Counted from the first letter of the stretch, positions 39,815 to 49,451 are shown. The stretch: DNA of 54,279 bases from Clostridiales bacterium (GCA_003533505.1 DQGD01000002.1:1-54279); one strand, 5' to 3'. Program-made: numbers and translations. The notes: generated from the sequence alone by a model not told the origin.

Positions 39815-41560
39815 TTAGCAGCCGAATACGATGGTCTTGGTCTCGCCCGTCGTGGTTGAGTAGGGGAGGTAAGCGTACTGATAACCGTCAACGCTGCTTA
39901 CATAGTACTGCAGGCTGGCGGCGGTGCAGTAGCCGGTGAAGGAAGCAAGCTCGGTGCCGTCGTAGTTCTTGACGGTGAAGTTGTTTACGCCTTCTACAAC
40001 CTTCTTGATTATGACGATACCGTTGCTGCTGTACTCGAGCGACTCTGCGTCGGATACGGTAAGCTCGGTGCCGTTCGGGTTGGTCTTGCTGACTGCCATG
40101 CGAGCCTTAACTTTATTGTTCTCGTCGTAAACGCCGGTAAGCGCGGTGTTGCCGTAGAATTCGAGGTTGGTGTACTTAGCTTCGAGAACGACGTTGCCGT
40201 CAAAGTCGATAGCAGCGTACTTGTCGTTCTCGGCAAAAGTGATAACGCCGAGCTCGTTGTTTACATGGTAGTTGCTTCCTTTGAAAGCCGCAACGGTTTC
40301 AAGCTTCTCATTGTAGATGTAGGTGACGCCGCTTCTCGTGCCGATAAAGCGGTTATCCTTCAGCTTCTTGCCGATGGGGTAGGGCTTGCCGGTGAAATCT
40401 ACGCCGACCTTGAGGTCTTTGTCTGCGATTGCGACGATTTCGGTGGACAGGTTGCTTGCAACGCCGTCAACCATCTTGTAGCCGTAAACCATGAGCGCGT
40501 CGAACTTGGAATTCTTGTAGTTGTACAAGGACTCTCCGCCGACAACGATGTAGCCGGGGTTGTACTTGGAAACCTTGTTCTTTACGATATCGTATCTGTA
40601 ATAGGTGTAGTTGAGCTTCGTTGCGGTGGTGAAGTCGGATACGGTTGTGTACTCGATGTAGTTGTAGCCTTCCTTAGCGTCGTAGGGAAGAACCTCGATT
40701 TCGGCATAGTAGAAATACTTGCCGACTACGCCGACGGGGCGACCGTCTTTAATCGCGATTTCGCCGGTCTTGGCGCCGTCCTTAAAGAACTCGTACTTGC
40801 CGGCAAGACCGACTTTGTTCATCACAGTGCCGTCGATAAGGGAATAACCGCCCATTTCTGCGTCGGTCTTGATGCCGTTGGTCTTGTAGAGGGGCTCTTT
40901 ATCGCCAGAGTGGTTGATGACGGAGCCTACGGTATAATCGTCGTTCTTAAGGGATGAAACGTTGACTTCGGAGATAGTGGGGCAATCGGTTCTGCTGCCC
41001 TCGGAAGCAACGAAATACTTGTAGGAAAGGTCGGCTTCGGTGCTGCTGGGTCTATACGCAACGGTGAAAACGTCGGTCAGCTTGCCGTTTATGTACTTTT
41101 CGGTCGTGCCGGTCTGGGGCTCGGCGTAAGAGGTGAACGACGTGAGCAAGGCGAGAGTCGTGGCTTCGTACAGGTCGCAGTCGTACGCGGTGGTTTCGCC
41201 GTCGATGACGTTAACGCCTGCGAGTACGCCGCCTGCGGCAGCGAACTCGTCGTAAGTCTTGCCGTTAAGCACGTCGGCACGGTTTACAAAGTCGTAAAGC
41301 GTCCTTTTGCCGGCTTCGTTGGTCTTATAGCCGTATCTGCCGTTGACCTTGCCGATGCCGCCGTCGACCGTGGTGGCGGTGGTGTAAGCCTTTCTGGACA
41401 CGCTGTTGGACACGCCGTAAGTGGTGTCCGAGTAAGACTCGACGTAATTGTTAAGGTTGAGCTTCTTCGTGGTGGGGTACCCGTTGCCGCCGCAGCCTAC
41501 GAGCGGAACGCACGCAAGCGCAAGCACAAGCAAAAGGGCGACCAAAGTCTTCTTTTTCAT
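39815..41560 (-). CDS. Large secreted lipoprotein of unknown function
   Basis: 581 residues. Signal peptide with lipobox LVGC (Cys near residue 23), so lipid-anchored outside the membrane. The rest is rich in Tyr, Lys, Asn, Thr and short beta-strand-like repeats; the C-terminal half has WG-repeat-like units (KYAAIDFDGNVVLEAKY near 462; NFTVKNYDGTELASF near 543), and GRYGYKTNEAG near 75 is similar. Such repeats form beta-propeller or solenoid folds in other proteins. No enzyme motif seen. Single gene with own promoter and terminator. GGAGG ribosome site. Confidence 0.7.
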   Translation of the reverse strand: MKKKTLVALLLVLALACVPLVGCGGNGYPTTKKLNLNNYVESYSDTTYGVSNSVSRKAYTTATTVDGGIGKVNGRYGYKTNEAGKRTLYDFVNRADVLNGKTYDEFAAAGGVLAGVNVIDGETTAYDCDLYEATTLALLTSFTSYAEPQTGTTEKYINGKLTDVFTVAYRPSSTEADLSYKYFVASEGSRTDCPTISEVNVSSLKNDDYTVGSVINHSGDKEPLYKTNGIKTDAEMGGYSLIDGTVMNKVGLAGKYEFFKDGAKTGEIAIKDGRPVGVVGKYFYYAEIEVLPYDAKEGYNYIEYTTVSDFTTATKLNYTYYRYDIVKNKVSKYNPGYIVVGGESLYNYKNSKFDALMVYGYKMVDGVASNLSTEIVAIADKDLKVGVDFTGKPYPIGKKLKDNRFIGTRSGVTYIYNEKLETVAAFKGSNYHVNNELGVITFAENDKYAAIDFDGNVVLEAKYTNLEFYGNTALTGVYDENNKVKARMAVSKTNPNGTELTVSDAESLEYSSNGIVIIKKVVEGVNNFTVKNYDGTELASFTGYCTAASLQYYVSSVDGYQYAYLPYSTTTGETKTIVFGC

Positions 41561-41612
41561 TGTTTACAAGTCCTCCTGAACTTAATTTTAGGTATTTTTA
41601 CCTTATGTATGA

Positions 41613-41642
41613 ATTATACGATGAATGGTCGGCGCGTGTCAA
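41613..41642 (-). promoter_or_regulatory. Promoter of the large lipoprotein gene
   Basis: On the minus strand TTGACA (41642-41637), 18 bp, TATAAT (41618-41613). Confidence 0.75.
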
Positions 41643-41753
41643 GGTTCTGAACATAATTTTTCAAAATTTCCGACAAATCTTTTTGATTTCGGCTTTGAAT
41701 TTGACGGTTCGTCTACGCTTTTTCGCGGACATGCGGCAAAGCGAGATAAATCG

Positions 41754-41782
41754 TTGACAAAACGAGGGGCAGGGGTTATAAT
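41754..41782 (+). promoter_or_regulatory. Consensus promoter of the polysaccharide cluster
   Basis: TTGACA (41754-41759), 17 bp, TATAAT (41777-41782): perfect consensus. The leader to the first gene is about 95 nt. The rest of the 41561-41865 gap holds only this and the divergent lipoprotein promoter. Confidence 0.85.
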
Positions 41783-41883
41783 GTATAAGTTGCTTTATGC
41801 TCTTTTTCGGGCAGGGGTGACGCGGCGGAAGCGAGGAGAGAACGGAGCTTCGCCGCGGACTAAAAATGTCAGAGGAAATCGAA

Positions 41884-43104
41884 ATGGAAACCGAAAGAGA
41901 ATTTTCGTTCAAGAGCTATTTTATCTACGCCGTGAGGAAGTGGATAGTGCCGGTGCTGTGCGTGCTTATCGGCGTGGGTGCAGGCGTGTACTATTCGCTC
42001 GCGTACAAGACGACCAACATTATAATGTACGAGGGCACGCTGCGCTTCGAGGTCGACGAGTACAGAACGCTGTACTACGGTCAGACCCAGCTCGGCGACG
42101 GCGAGTACAGCGTTTGCGAGGCGAAGGGACGTTCTATGATAGACATCGCCGCCACGCCCAAGCTCAAATCGAAGGTGTATGAGGAAGTTAAAGGCGACAT
42201 ATATCCCGACATGAAGTCGGAGAGTGAGAAGCGAAATAAGTTTTTCTCTAATTTAAAGATAACGCGCGACAGCAACTTTTCGCTGCGCGTCGACTTCGCC
42301 TACGACATCGTGCGCGACGAGGACAAGGGGATTGCTTACCGCGTGGTCAGCACCTATCTGTACGAAGCGGAGCTCGACATAAAGACGGCTAATCCGGGGC
42401 TTTACGAAAAAATAGCCGCAACCGCAGCGGCAGAGAATAAGGTGGACGTAATTCACAAGTCGACAATCGGCGAGAACTACGACACGGCTGAGTTCAGCGG
42501 ACTTACGCAGAGCAACAGCAAGCCCTCGCTTGTGACCAGCTCGCTTATCGGCGGCGTGGGCGGACTTGCGGTGGCGGTCGCGATTATAACGATTTTGTAT
42601 CTGTGCGACAAGCGTATCAAGAGATTGCAGTACCTCGTTTCCGAGGAGGACGCGCGCGTGTTCTCGGCAGGCGCGGACCCGTATGCGGACGGCTCGCTCG
42701 TCAAGCTCGCGACGGCTGTGACTTCCGAAAAGCCCGAAGCGTTGCTTATCGCTTCGATTGCGCCCGACGAGGAAGCGAAAAAGTACGCCGAGGCTTTTGC
42801 GGAAGCTCTTTCCGCAACCGGCAAAAAGTCTAAGCTCGTCGAGTTCGGCAAGGGCAAAGAGGATTGGAAAAAGTACTTTGCCGCAGACAGAACGGACGAC
42901 GAGTTCGAGATATTCTCGTTCGACGGCTCCGAAAAAGGCGCGCTCGGGTTTATCGCGGCGAAAGCCGGCAACGCGTGCTTCGTCGTCAATCAGGCGACGG
43001 TCAGGGCAAACGACTTCGCCGCAGCAGTGGACGAGGTGAACGCCGCCGGCGCAAGATACTTCGGCACCGTGCTCTACAACGTGACCGACAGCTATACGGG
43101 CTAA
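41884..43104 (+). CDS. Wzz/CpsC-type chain-length regulator fused to a kinase-dead BY-kinase-like domain
   Basis: 406 residues from the ATG at 41884 (AGAGGA 7 bp upstream; an ATG at 41866 lacks a ribosome site). N-terminal membrane helix (YAVRKWIVPVLCVLIGVGAG near 15-35), a periplasmic-type region, a second helix near 218-240 (LIGGVGGLAVAVAIITILYL) and then a cytoplasmic domain (about 275-406) that lines up with bacterial tyrosine kinases of the CpsD type. The Walker A position reads IASIAPDEEAKKYAEAF where active kinases have TSxxPGEGKS; A' and B are also lost (KLVEFGKG, FEIFSFDG). It keeps the C-terminal pattern CFVVNQATVRANDF and FGTVLYNV. First gene of the cluster; 21 bp before the next. 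Confidence 0.8.
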   Translation: METEREFSFKSYFIYAVRKWIVPVLCVLIGVGAGVYYSLAYKTTNIIMYEGTLRFEVDEYRTLYYGQTQLGDGEYSVCEAKGRSMIDIAATPKLKSKVYEEVKGDIYPDMKSESEKRNKFFSNLKITRDSNFSLRVDFAYDIVRDEDKGIAYRVVSTYLYEAELDIKTANPGLYEKIAATAAAENKVDVIHKSTIGENYDTAEFSGLTQSNSKPSLVTSSLIGGVGGLAVAVAIITILYLCDKRIKRLQYLVSEEDARVFSAGADPYADGSLVKLATAVTSEKPEALLIASIAPDEEAKKYAEAFAEALSATGKKSKLVEFGKGKEDWKKYFAADRTDDEFEIFSFDGSEKGALGFIAAKAGNACFVVNQATVRANDFAAAVDEVNAAGARYFGTVLYNVTDSYTG

Positions 43105-43125
43105 GTCTCCGAGGGAAACAGCAAG

Positions 43126-45048
43126 ATGAAGAAGAGAGAGAAGGAAAAAACAAACTCCTCCGCAATGAAGCGTTGGAGGTCGATACTGATTACCGTGCTT
43201 TGCGACACGGCGTTCGCGGTGCTTGCCTATTATCTGGCGCGCACGATTATGTTCTTCAAGCTCGACGAGGCTTCTCAGCCGCTCGGCTACAAGGACGCGG
43301 AAATCGCGATAGCGGCGGCGGCAATCGTCACCACAATCGTGATGTTCGTCATCTTCGACTGCTACAACGCGCTGTGGCGTTACGCAGGGCGCGTGGAATT
43401 CTTTAAGTTTCTGATGTCGTACATCGCGGATTTCGCCGTGCTGTTCGTGTTCAAGATTATTCTTAAAGTAGTCGTCAGCACCGAGGTGTGGGTGCCGCTG
43501 ATACTTATGTACCTGTTGTTCAGCGCGATTTTCAGCGGTTCCATACGCTTCTTCTACGGCATTGTGCAGTACTTCAAGCACGTCCGCTACATGGTGGACG
43601 ACAAGTCGATGCCCGGCATGAAGCGCACTATCGTTATCGGCGCAGGATACACGGGCTCGCTCGCGATTAACCGCTTTATCAACAACCCCTCCGACGGCTA
43701 TTACCCCGTCGCGGTCGTCGACGACGACGTGAACAAGCAGGGCAGGCGCATCTACGGCATCGAGGTCGAGGGAGGCGTGGACCAGATTCCCGAAATCGTC
43801 GCGCGCCACAAAGCCGAGGCGTTCGTCATCGCCATTATGAGCATTACGAAGTCGCAGCTTCGCCATATCTACGACGCATGCGCGCCCTTCAACCTACCCA
43901 TTAAAATCATGCCGTCGATTACCAACGCGAACGAAATGGCCAACAGCGTCAAATCGCTGCGCGACATCAAGATAGAAGAGCTTTTGGGACGCGACGAGTT
44001 CAAAGTCAAGCAGGAGCTTATCGACGTCGCGGTCAAGGATAAGGTCGTCATGGTGACGGGGGGAGCCGGCTCTATCGGCTCTGAGCTCTGCCGCCAGGTG
44101 CTCAACTTCGGCTGTAAGCACCTCATAATCTTCGACCAGCACGAGAACGGCATGTTCTTCCTCAATCAGGAGTTCGTCAAAAAGTACGACACCTCTCGCT
44201 ATACGCTCGTCATGGGCACGGTGCGCGAGCGCGACAAGCTTATCGAGGTTATCGGCGAGTTCAAACCCGATATTATTTTCCATGCGGCGGCTTACAAGCA
44301 CGTCCCGATGATGGAGATTTCCGCCACCGAGGCGATTAAAAACAACGTGTTCGGCACGCTCAACGTCATAGAGGTAGCCGAAAGCATGGGCGTAAAGAAG
44401 TTTGTGCTGATTTCCACCGACAAGGCGGTCAACCCGTCAAACATCATGGGAGCCAGCAAGCGTATTGCCGAAATGCTGATTGAAACGCGCGGCAAGACGG
44501 GCAAAATGCAGATGGCGGCTGTGCGCTTCGGCAACGTTCTCGGTTCGAACGGCAGCGTCATTCCCGTGTTCCTCAGTCAGATAAAGGAGGGCGGTCCGAT
44601 AACGCTGACCGACCGCTATATCAAGCGTTACTTCATGTCGATACCGGAAGCCGTAAGACTGGTGCTCCAAACGGGCGCGTTCGCCGACAGCGGCGAGATT
44701 TTCGTGCTCGATATGGGCGAGCCCGTGTACATCTACGACCTCGCGTGCGATCTTATTCGCCTCAACGGTCTTGTGCCCGAGCAGGATATCGAGATTAAGG
44801 TCACGGGGCTCAGACCGGGCGAAAAAATGTTCGAGGAGCTTCGTTACGACACCGAAGCGGTGGACACCACCGCACACGAGGGCGTGTTCGTCAATCGCCT
44901 CGAATCGATTGACAGGGCGGCGTTCGACGAAAAGCTTGCGCGGCTCAGGTCTTTGGCGTTCGAGGAGGACGTCGAGGGCACTACCGACATGATTTTCACG
45001 ATTGTGCCCAGCGAGTACCGCAAAAAGAAGGAAAGTCCCGAGGGCTAG
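43126..45048 (+). CDS. Membrane-bound nucleoside-diphosphate-sugar dehydratase/epimerase (CapD/EpsC type)
   Basis: 640 residues. Four N-terminal membrane helices (about 15-130), a CoA-binding-like Rossmann region (TIVIGAGYTGSLAIN near 167), then an SDR domain with VTGGAGSIGSELC near 309-321. The active site has the CapD/FlaA1 arrangement TDKAVNPSNIMGASKRIAEM near 430-450, where Met-Lys replaces the usual Tyr-Lys of other SDRs. This family makes UDP-4-keto-6-deoxy sugars, typically from UDP-GlcNAc, for capsule or O-glycan synthesis. Second gene of the polysaccharide cluster. Confidence 0.92.
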   Translation: MKKREKEKTNSSAMKRWRSILITVLCDTAFAVLAYYLARTIMFFKLDEASQPLGYKDAEIAIAAAAIVTTIVMFVIFDCYNALWRYAGRVEFFKFLMSYIADFAVLFVFKIILKVVVSTEVWVPLILMYLLFSAIFSGSIRFFYGIVQYFKHVRYMVDDKSMPGMKRTIVIGAGYTGSLAINRFINNPSDGYYPVAVVDDDVNKQGRRIYGIEVEGGVDQIPEIVARHKAEAFVIAIMSITKSQLRHIYDACAPFNLPIKIMPSITNANEMANSVKSLRDIKIEELLGRDEFKVKQELIDVAVKDKVVMVTGGAGSIGSELCRQVLNFGCKHLIIFDQHENGMFFLNQEFVKKYDTSRYTLVMGTVRERDKLIEVIGEFKPDIIFHAAAYKHVPMMEISATEAIKNNVFGTLNVIEVAESMGVKKFVLISTDKAVNPSNIMGASKRIAEMLIETRGKTGKMQMAAVRFGNVLGSNGSVIPVFLSQIKEGGPITLTDRYIKRYFMSIPEAVRLVLQTGAFADSGEIFVLDMGEPVYIYDLACDLIRLNGLVPEQDIEIKVTGLRPGEKMFEELRYDTEAVDTTAHEGVFVNRLESIDRAAFDEKLARLRSLAFEEDVEGTTDMIFTIVPSEYRKKKESPEG

Positions 45049-45152
45049 TTTCCGCCCGTCCGGCAGTCGGGCTTTAATCGGTAAATCCGCGTTTTGTCCG
45101 CGGCGGTTTTTGACTTTTGCCGTAAATCAACAATGAAATTTTTGGATATATT

Positions 45153-46616
45153 ATGCTGGAAAGTATAAGGAAAAACAAGATAATAGCCGCTGTTGCCGCC
45201 TTTATGGACAGGAAGTATTTCCCGTTTATCATGGGCGCAATCATCGCGATTTTACACATAGCCGGGCTTAACGAGGTCGGCTTCGTGTTTGTCGGCGTAG
45301 TCCTGTGCTTTATCAATCTTTTCTCGTCCGATACGCGCCCGGCGGTGCCCGTGGTTTTCACCGCGGTGCTCGTCGTTTCCACGCGCTCGGACAAAATGCA
45401 GGCTTCGGTGGAGTACTTTACTCGTCCGTCCGTAATCGCCGTGCTCGTGGTCGCGATGTCGCTGATTATAGTTTCGGCGCTGCTGCGGCTGTACTACGAC
45501 AAGAGCGTGCTCGGCTGCTTCAAGGTGCGCAGACTCAGCTACGGCTTCGCCGCGTTCTCCGCCGCGTTGCTTCTGGGCGGACTCGGCAGTAAATTTTTCG
45601 CCGTCGACAGCTGGGAACTCGCCGTCACGATGATACTGACGGGCTTGATACTCTACATGTATTTTTCGGGCACGCTGAAGCGGCGCGATGACGATTTCGA
45701 ATATCTGGCGTACTGCTGCATGACGGCAGCCGCCGTGATAATCGTCGAGCTCGCCGCGCTTTATATCAGAGTATACGAGCCCGGTATGCCGCTCGACTCG
45801 TATTTTAAGAGCAAACTCGTGATAGGCTGGGGCATCAGTAACCCCATCGGTGAGCTGCTGGCGTTTATGCTCGCGCCCGTGTTCCTGCTCGTCTACAAGA
45901 AAAACCACGGTTGGCTGTACTATATCTTCGCAATCGCCATACTTGTCGCGATATTCTTCTCGCTCAGCCGCAACGCTCTGCTGTTCGGTAGCTCGGTTTT
46001 CGTCGCCATGACCGCGGTTTGCATAGTAAAAAGCCGCAAAAACAGACTAGGCGTTTCGATTTCGGCAGGCGTAGTGCTCGTCGCGTTTATCGTCGCGGCG
46101 GCAATCGGACACGACGGCGAGTTGGAAAACAATCTGTTCGCGTTTATCAAAAGAGTGGGCATGAACGACAACGGCAGGTTTCGGCTGTGGAAGCAGTACT
46201 TCGGCTTTTTCCGCGAGTACCCCGTATTCGGCGCAGGCTTTGCCGCGTGCGGAACGCTGGGCAGCGCTACCATGCAGCTTGCGCACGACACGATTTTTCA
46301 GCTTCTTGGTAGCTGCGGCGTGGTGGGGATCGCCGCGCACGTCTATCACAGATACCAGACGGTCACGCTGTTCGTCAAAAAAACCAATATTTATCGCACG
46401 ATTTTCGGAGTCGCGCTGCTGGCGTACATAGGCATGGGACTGCTCGACCCGATTTACTTCTTCGCAAACTTCACCATTTACTACACAGTCATTCTCGTGT
46501 TCGCCGAAAAGGATTTGGAGCACAGCCTCGCGGCAGACGAAGCGCGGGAAAAGACCGAAACGTCCGAGATAAGCGAGAACTCGGTGGTTGTGCCCGAGCA
46601 AGCCGAGGTAAAATAA
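45153..46616 (+). CDS. Polysaccharide polymerase/O-antigen-ligase-like membrane protein
   Basis: 487 residues with about eleven to twelve hydrophobic segments and one longer extracellular loop after residue 310 (containing NGRFRLWKQYFGFFREYPVFGAG), as in Wzy/WaaL-type proteins; the FRxWKxYxGFxREYPVFGxG pattern is the wzy_C signature region. It is expected to polymerise lipid-linked repeat units outside the membrane. The last 40 residues are polar and acidic. The gap of about 100 bp to the preceding gene holds a weak CCGCG/CGCGG hairpin with a T-run (45087-45108). Ribosome site weak. Confidence 0.8.
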   Translation: MLESIRKNKIIAAVAAFMDRKYFPFIMGAIIAILHIAGLNEVGFVFVGVVLCFINLFSSDTRPAVPVVFTAVLVVSTRSDKMQASVEYFTRPSVIAVLVVAMSLIIVSALLRLYYDKSVLGCFKVRRLSYGFAAFSAALLLGGLGSKFFAVDSWELAVTMILTGLILYMYFSGTLKRRDDDFEYLAYCCMTAAAVIIVELAALYIRVYEPGMPLDSYFKSKLVIGWGISNPIGELLAFMLAPVFLLVYKKNHGWLYYIFAIAILVAIFFSLSRNALLFGSSVFVAMTAVCIVKSRKNRLGVSISAGVVLVAFIVAAAIGHDGELENNLFAFIKRVGMNDNGRFRLWKQYFGFFREYPVFGAGFAACGTLGSATMQLAHDTIFQLLGSCGVVGIAAHVYHRYQTVTLFVKKTNIYRTIFGVALLAYIGMGLLDPIYFFANFTIYYTVILVFAEKDLEHSLAADEAREKTETSEISENSVVVPEQAEVK

Positions 46617-46750
46617 CCTGTTCGCTTGATGTCGATACGATTTGACGTAACGCGCGAATACGCAGCGGCGTAAAGCGCATAAACGTATAGAAGGGGAACG
46701 GCGACTGCGGTTTCGCCGCCGCAAAAATTTGTTACGGAGTGCATAAAATC

Positions 46751-47917
46751 ATGACTAAACCGAGAGTAATATTCCCGTTCACGGAAGCAGGGCTCGGACA
46801 CATTATGCCGATGCGGAGCATAGCCGACGAGTTCGAGCGGCTGTACGGCGACCGCGTGGATGTCGTGCGCTCGGAGTTCTTTACAGAGGGCGGCAACGAA
46901 CGCCTTATTAGCTATGAAAAGCATCTTCACGACGAAGTGGTCAAGCATAACGAGCACTCGCTCTACGGCCGGTTCGCCACGTTTTCGATGGATTTCTGGG
47001 GGACGAGAATAGCCAGCTGGGCGACTATGCGCAAGTGGATTAGGGGAGCCTACGACGCAGGCGTAAAGCATATCAAGGAGCTGAAACCCGACCTCGTGTT
47101 CAGCACGCATTGGGCGACTAATTACTACGCCTACAACGCCGAGCCCCGTCCGCTCACCGTGATGTACTGCCCCGACGCGCACGTCAACACGCTGTTCCGC
47201 TATGCCGCCGACCTCGTGCTCACGTCGATGTCCACGGGCTACGAGCGCGCGCTGCGCATGCATCCCGGAAGATTTAACGCGGATAACTTAAAGCTCGTGC
47301 CCTTTCTCATTCGCGAGGAAGCGTTTTCCGTGCCGCAGGACAAGGCGCTCAACCGCCGTAAGCTGGGCTTCGACGAAAACAAGTTTACCGTCGCGCTCGC
47401 CGAGGGCGGCTACGGAATAGGCAAGATGCAAAAAATCTGCGAAGTGGCAATCGAGCGCGATTTGCCCGTCACGCTGGTGCCGATTTGCGGCAAGAACGAG
47501 AAGCTTTACGAGTACTTTCTGACGTTGAAGAGCAAGGGAAAACTCGACTTCCGTCCGCAGGGCTTCACGCAGGATATTTTCACGATACTCGCCGCTTCCG
47601 ATTTGTTCTGCGGAAAATCGGGCGCGAGCATGATGGCGGAACCGTGCTTTTTCGGCGTGCCCGTCATCGTCACCAAGTACGCCACCAAAATCGAGCAGCT
47701 TATCGGCGAGTATTACATAGACGCCGTGGGCAGCGCAATCAAGGAGTTTAACCCCTCGAAAGCGGTGGATTTGATAGAAAAATTTGCAGCGTCTCCCGAG
47801 CTTTTGCAGCCGTACAGGCTTGCCGCCGAAGCACAAAGGAGCAATTACGGTCCCGAAAAGACGGCAAGGCTGGTGTACAGACTGCTGAAAACGCGGTTTC
47901 CCGAGCTCGGCGACTAG
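46751..47917 (+). CDS. Glycosyltransferase, GT28/MGDG-synthase-like
   Basis: 388 residues, cytosolic or membrane-peripheral, GT-B fold. N-terminal acceptor lobe with the glycine loop FTEAGLGHIMPM near 9-20; C-terminal donor lobe with VALAEGGYGIGKMQKICE near 215 and the sugar-nucleotide motif GKSGASMMAEPCFFGVPVIV near 295-314, as in MurG and MGDG synthases. GGAG lies 11 bp before the ATG; an in-frame GTG at 46739 overlaps that site and is less likely. Last gene of the polysaccharide cluster, so it may add a sugar to the lipid carrier or to a membrane lipid. Confidence 0.85.
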   Translation: MTKPRVIFPFTEAGLGHIMPMRSIADEFERLYGDRVDVVRSEFFTEGGNERLISYEKHLHDEVVKHNEHSLYGRFATFSMDFWGTRIASWATMRKWIRGAYDAGVKHIKELKPDLVFSTHWATNYYAYNAEPRPLTVMYCPDAHVNTLFRYAADLVLTSMSTGYERALRMHPGRFNADNLKLVPFLIREEAFSVPQDKALNRRKLGFDENKFTVALAEGGYGIGKMQKICEVAIERDLPVTLVPICGKNEKLYEYFLTLKSKGKLDFRPQGFTQDIFTILAASDLFCGKSGASMMAEPCFFGVPVIVTKYATKIEQLIGEYYIDAVGSAIKEFNPSKAVDLIEKFAASPELLQPYRLAAEAQRSNYGPEKTARLVYRLLKTRFPELGD

Positions 47918-47978
47918 CGGCGCGGCGAAACGGAGCCGCCGCAAAATAATCGGTACGGCAAAAATTCACAGCCGTGAA

Positions 47979-47997
47979 GAAAAAATCATATATTGTA
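47979..47997. promoter_or_regulatory. 19-bp element shared with the murB upstream region
   Basis: GAAAAAATCATATATTGTA, identical to 2277-2295. It lies 87 bp before the ddl start. With TTCACA at 47965-47970 the inner TATATT (47989-47994) could form a promoter with 18-bp spacing, but the murB copy has no matching -35. Confidence 0.45.
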
Positions 47998-48083
47998 GGC
48001 GTGGCGCATTTCGCGTTACGTCTATTTTTTATGGTTCGGGGCGGTTTCGCGGTGAAGCGCGCCCTCGGGAGGGAGGCGAAGCG

Positions 48084-49304
48084 ATGACGGTTGCGGTATT
48101 TTACGGCGGCAGGTCGTGCGAGCACGACGTGAGCGTGGTGACGGGTGTGCAGGCGGCAAAGTTGCTGGCGGTAAGGCACACGGTAATCGCCGTGTATATC
48201 GACAGGGATAAGAGTTGGAGCGCGGTGAAGAATTACGACGAGCTTTCCGCCTACGGGTCGGGAAAACTCAAACGCGTACCCGTGTTTTTAAAGCCGGGCG
48301 ACGATTTTCTGTACGCTAAGAGCGGCAAACGCTATGCGAAAATCGACGTCGCGCTGCTGTGCGTTCACGGCGCGGGCGGCGAGGACGGCGCGCTTCAGGG
48401 CGCGTTGGAAACATCGGGAATTCCGTACACTGGCAGCGGCATTGCGGCGAGCGCAATCGGCATGGATAAGCGGCTGAGTAAGCGCGCGTTCGCGGCGAAC
48501 GGACTGAAAACCGTGGACGGCTTCGAGGTCACGCGAGCCGAGTACGAAAACTCGCTGCGAGAGCTCACCGAACGGGCGGCGGCAATCGGCTATCCGCTCA
48601 TCGTCAAACCTGCTTCGCTCGGCAGCAGCATAGGCGTTACGAGAGTAAACGGCGGCAGGGAGCTGTTGAACGCGCTCGGCACGGCGTTTTCCTGGGATAA
48701 CGCGGCGGTGGTCGAGAGGGCGATAGCGGACTTCACCGAGCTCAACTGCGGCGTAATCGGCAGGCACGGCGCGTTCGCGGTCAGCGAGCCCGAATCCCCG
48801 TTCACCGAGGGCGAACTGTTAAGCTACGCCGACAAGTACGGCGGTGGCGGCTTTAAGGGGCGCGGCTCGGGGCGAAAATTCCCTGCCGACGTTTCTCCCG
48901 AGCTTCGCGGCGAGGTGCGGCTGACGGCGGCGAGGGCGTTCGCCGCGGTGGGCGCGAGCGGCGTGGCGCGAGTCGACTTTTTGTACGACAACGCGAGCGG
49001 CGAGCTGTTCGTCAACGAGATAAACACCGTGCCCGGCTCGCTGGCGGCGTACCTGTTTCCTGACGGCTTCAGCTATGAGGGGCTTTCCGCGCTCGAGGAG
49101 GAATACGAGAAGGCGAAAACCGTTTCGGCGGCGGTGGGCGACGGCACGGGTAAGCACGGGAAAACGCAATCCGCGCCCTCAAAATACGGCGCAGGCAGCG
49201 CGGCGGTTATCGAGGAGCTTCTGGAAATAGCCAAGGAGGACTTTTCCGCTCGCGAAAAGCCGCGCTATCGTTATAACGGCACGCTCTCGCGCGGCAAGGG
49301 CTGA
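48084..49304 (+). CDS. ddl: D-alanine--D-alanine ligase
   Basis: ATP-grasp enzyme joining two D-Ala for peptidoglycan precursors, cytosolic. 406 residues, longer than usual (about 350-370) because of a C-terminal extension after residue 345. Motifs: FYGGRSCEHDVSVVTG near 6-21, the catalytic loop CVHGAGGEDGALQG near 93-106 (consensus HGxxGEDG), YPLIVKPASLGSSIGV near 172 and the magnesium site GELFVNEINTVPGS near 311. Nothing in sequence marks a D-Lac variant. Preceded by the 19-bp element; followed by icd with a separate promoter. Confidence 0.93.
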   Translation: MTVAVFYGGRSCEHDVSVVTGVQAAKLLAVRHTVIAVYIDRDKSWSAVKNYDELSAYGSGKLKRVPVFLKPGDDFLYAKSGKRYAKIDVALLCVHGAGGEDGALQGALETSGIPYTGSGIAASAIGMDKRLSKRAFAANGLKTVDGFEVTRAEYENSLRELTERAAAIGYPLIVKPASLGSSIGVTRVNGGRELLNALGTAFSWDNAAVVERAIADFTELNCGVIGRHGAFAVSEPESPFTEGELLSYADKYGGGGFKGRGSGRKFPADVSPELRGEVRLTAARAFAAVGASGVARVDFLYDNASGELFVNEINTVPGSLAAYLFPDGFSYEGLSALEEEYEKAKTVSAAVGDGTGKHGKTQSAPSKYGAGSAAVIEELLEIAKEDFSAREKPRYRYNGTLSRGKG

Positions 49305-49374
49305 GAGAAAAAACCATGCGGTGGGGGAACTCAATAATTTAATCAAATAAATTGCGGCAGCCGCAGCCTTAAGG

Positions 49375-49403
49375 TTGACTAAATCGCCGATTCGTGGTAG
49401 AAT
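49375..49403 (+). promoter_or_regulatory. Promoter of icd
   Basis: TTGACT (49375-49380), 17 bp, TAGAAT (49398-49403), 48 bp before the ATG. Confidence 0.75.
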
Positions 49404-49451
49404 ACGCGTGTTGCGGATATAAACGCGAGTAAAGAAACTACGGAGGCGGCT

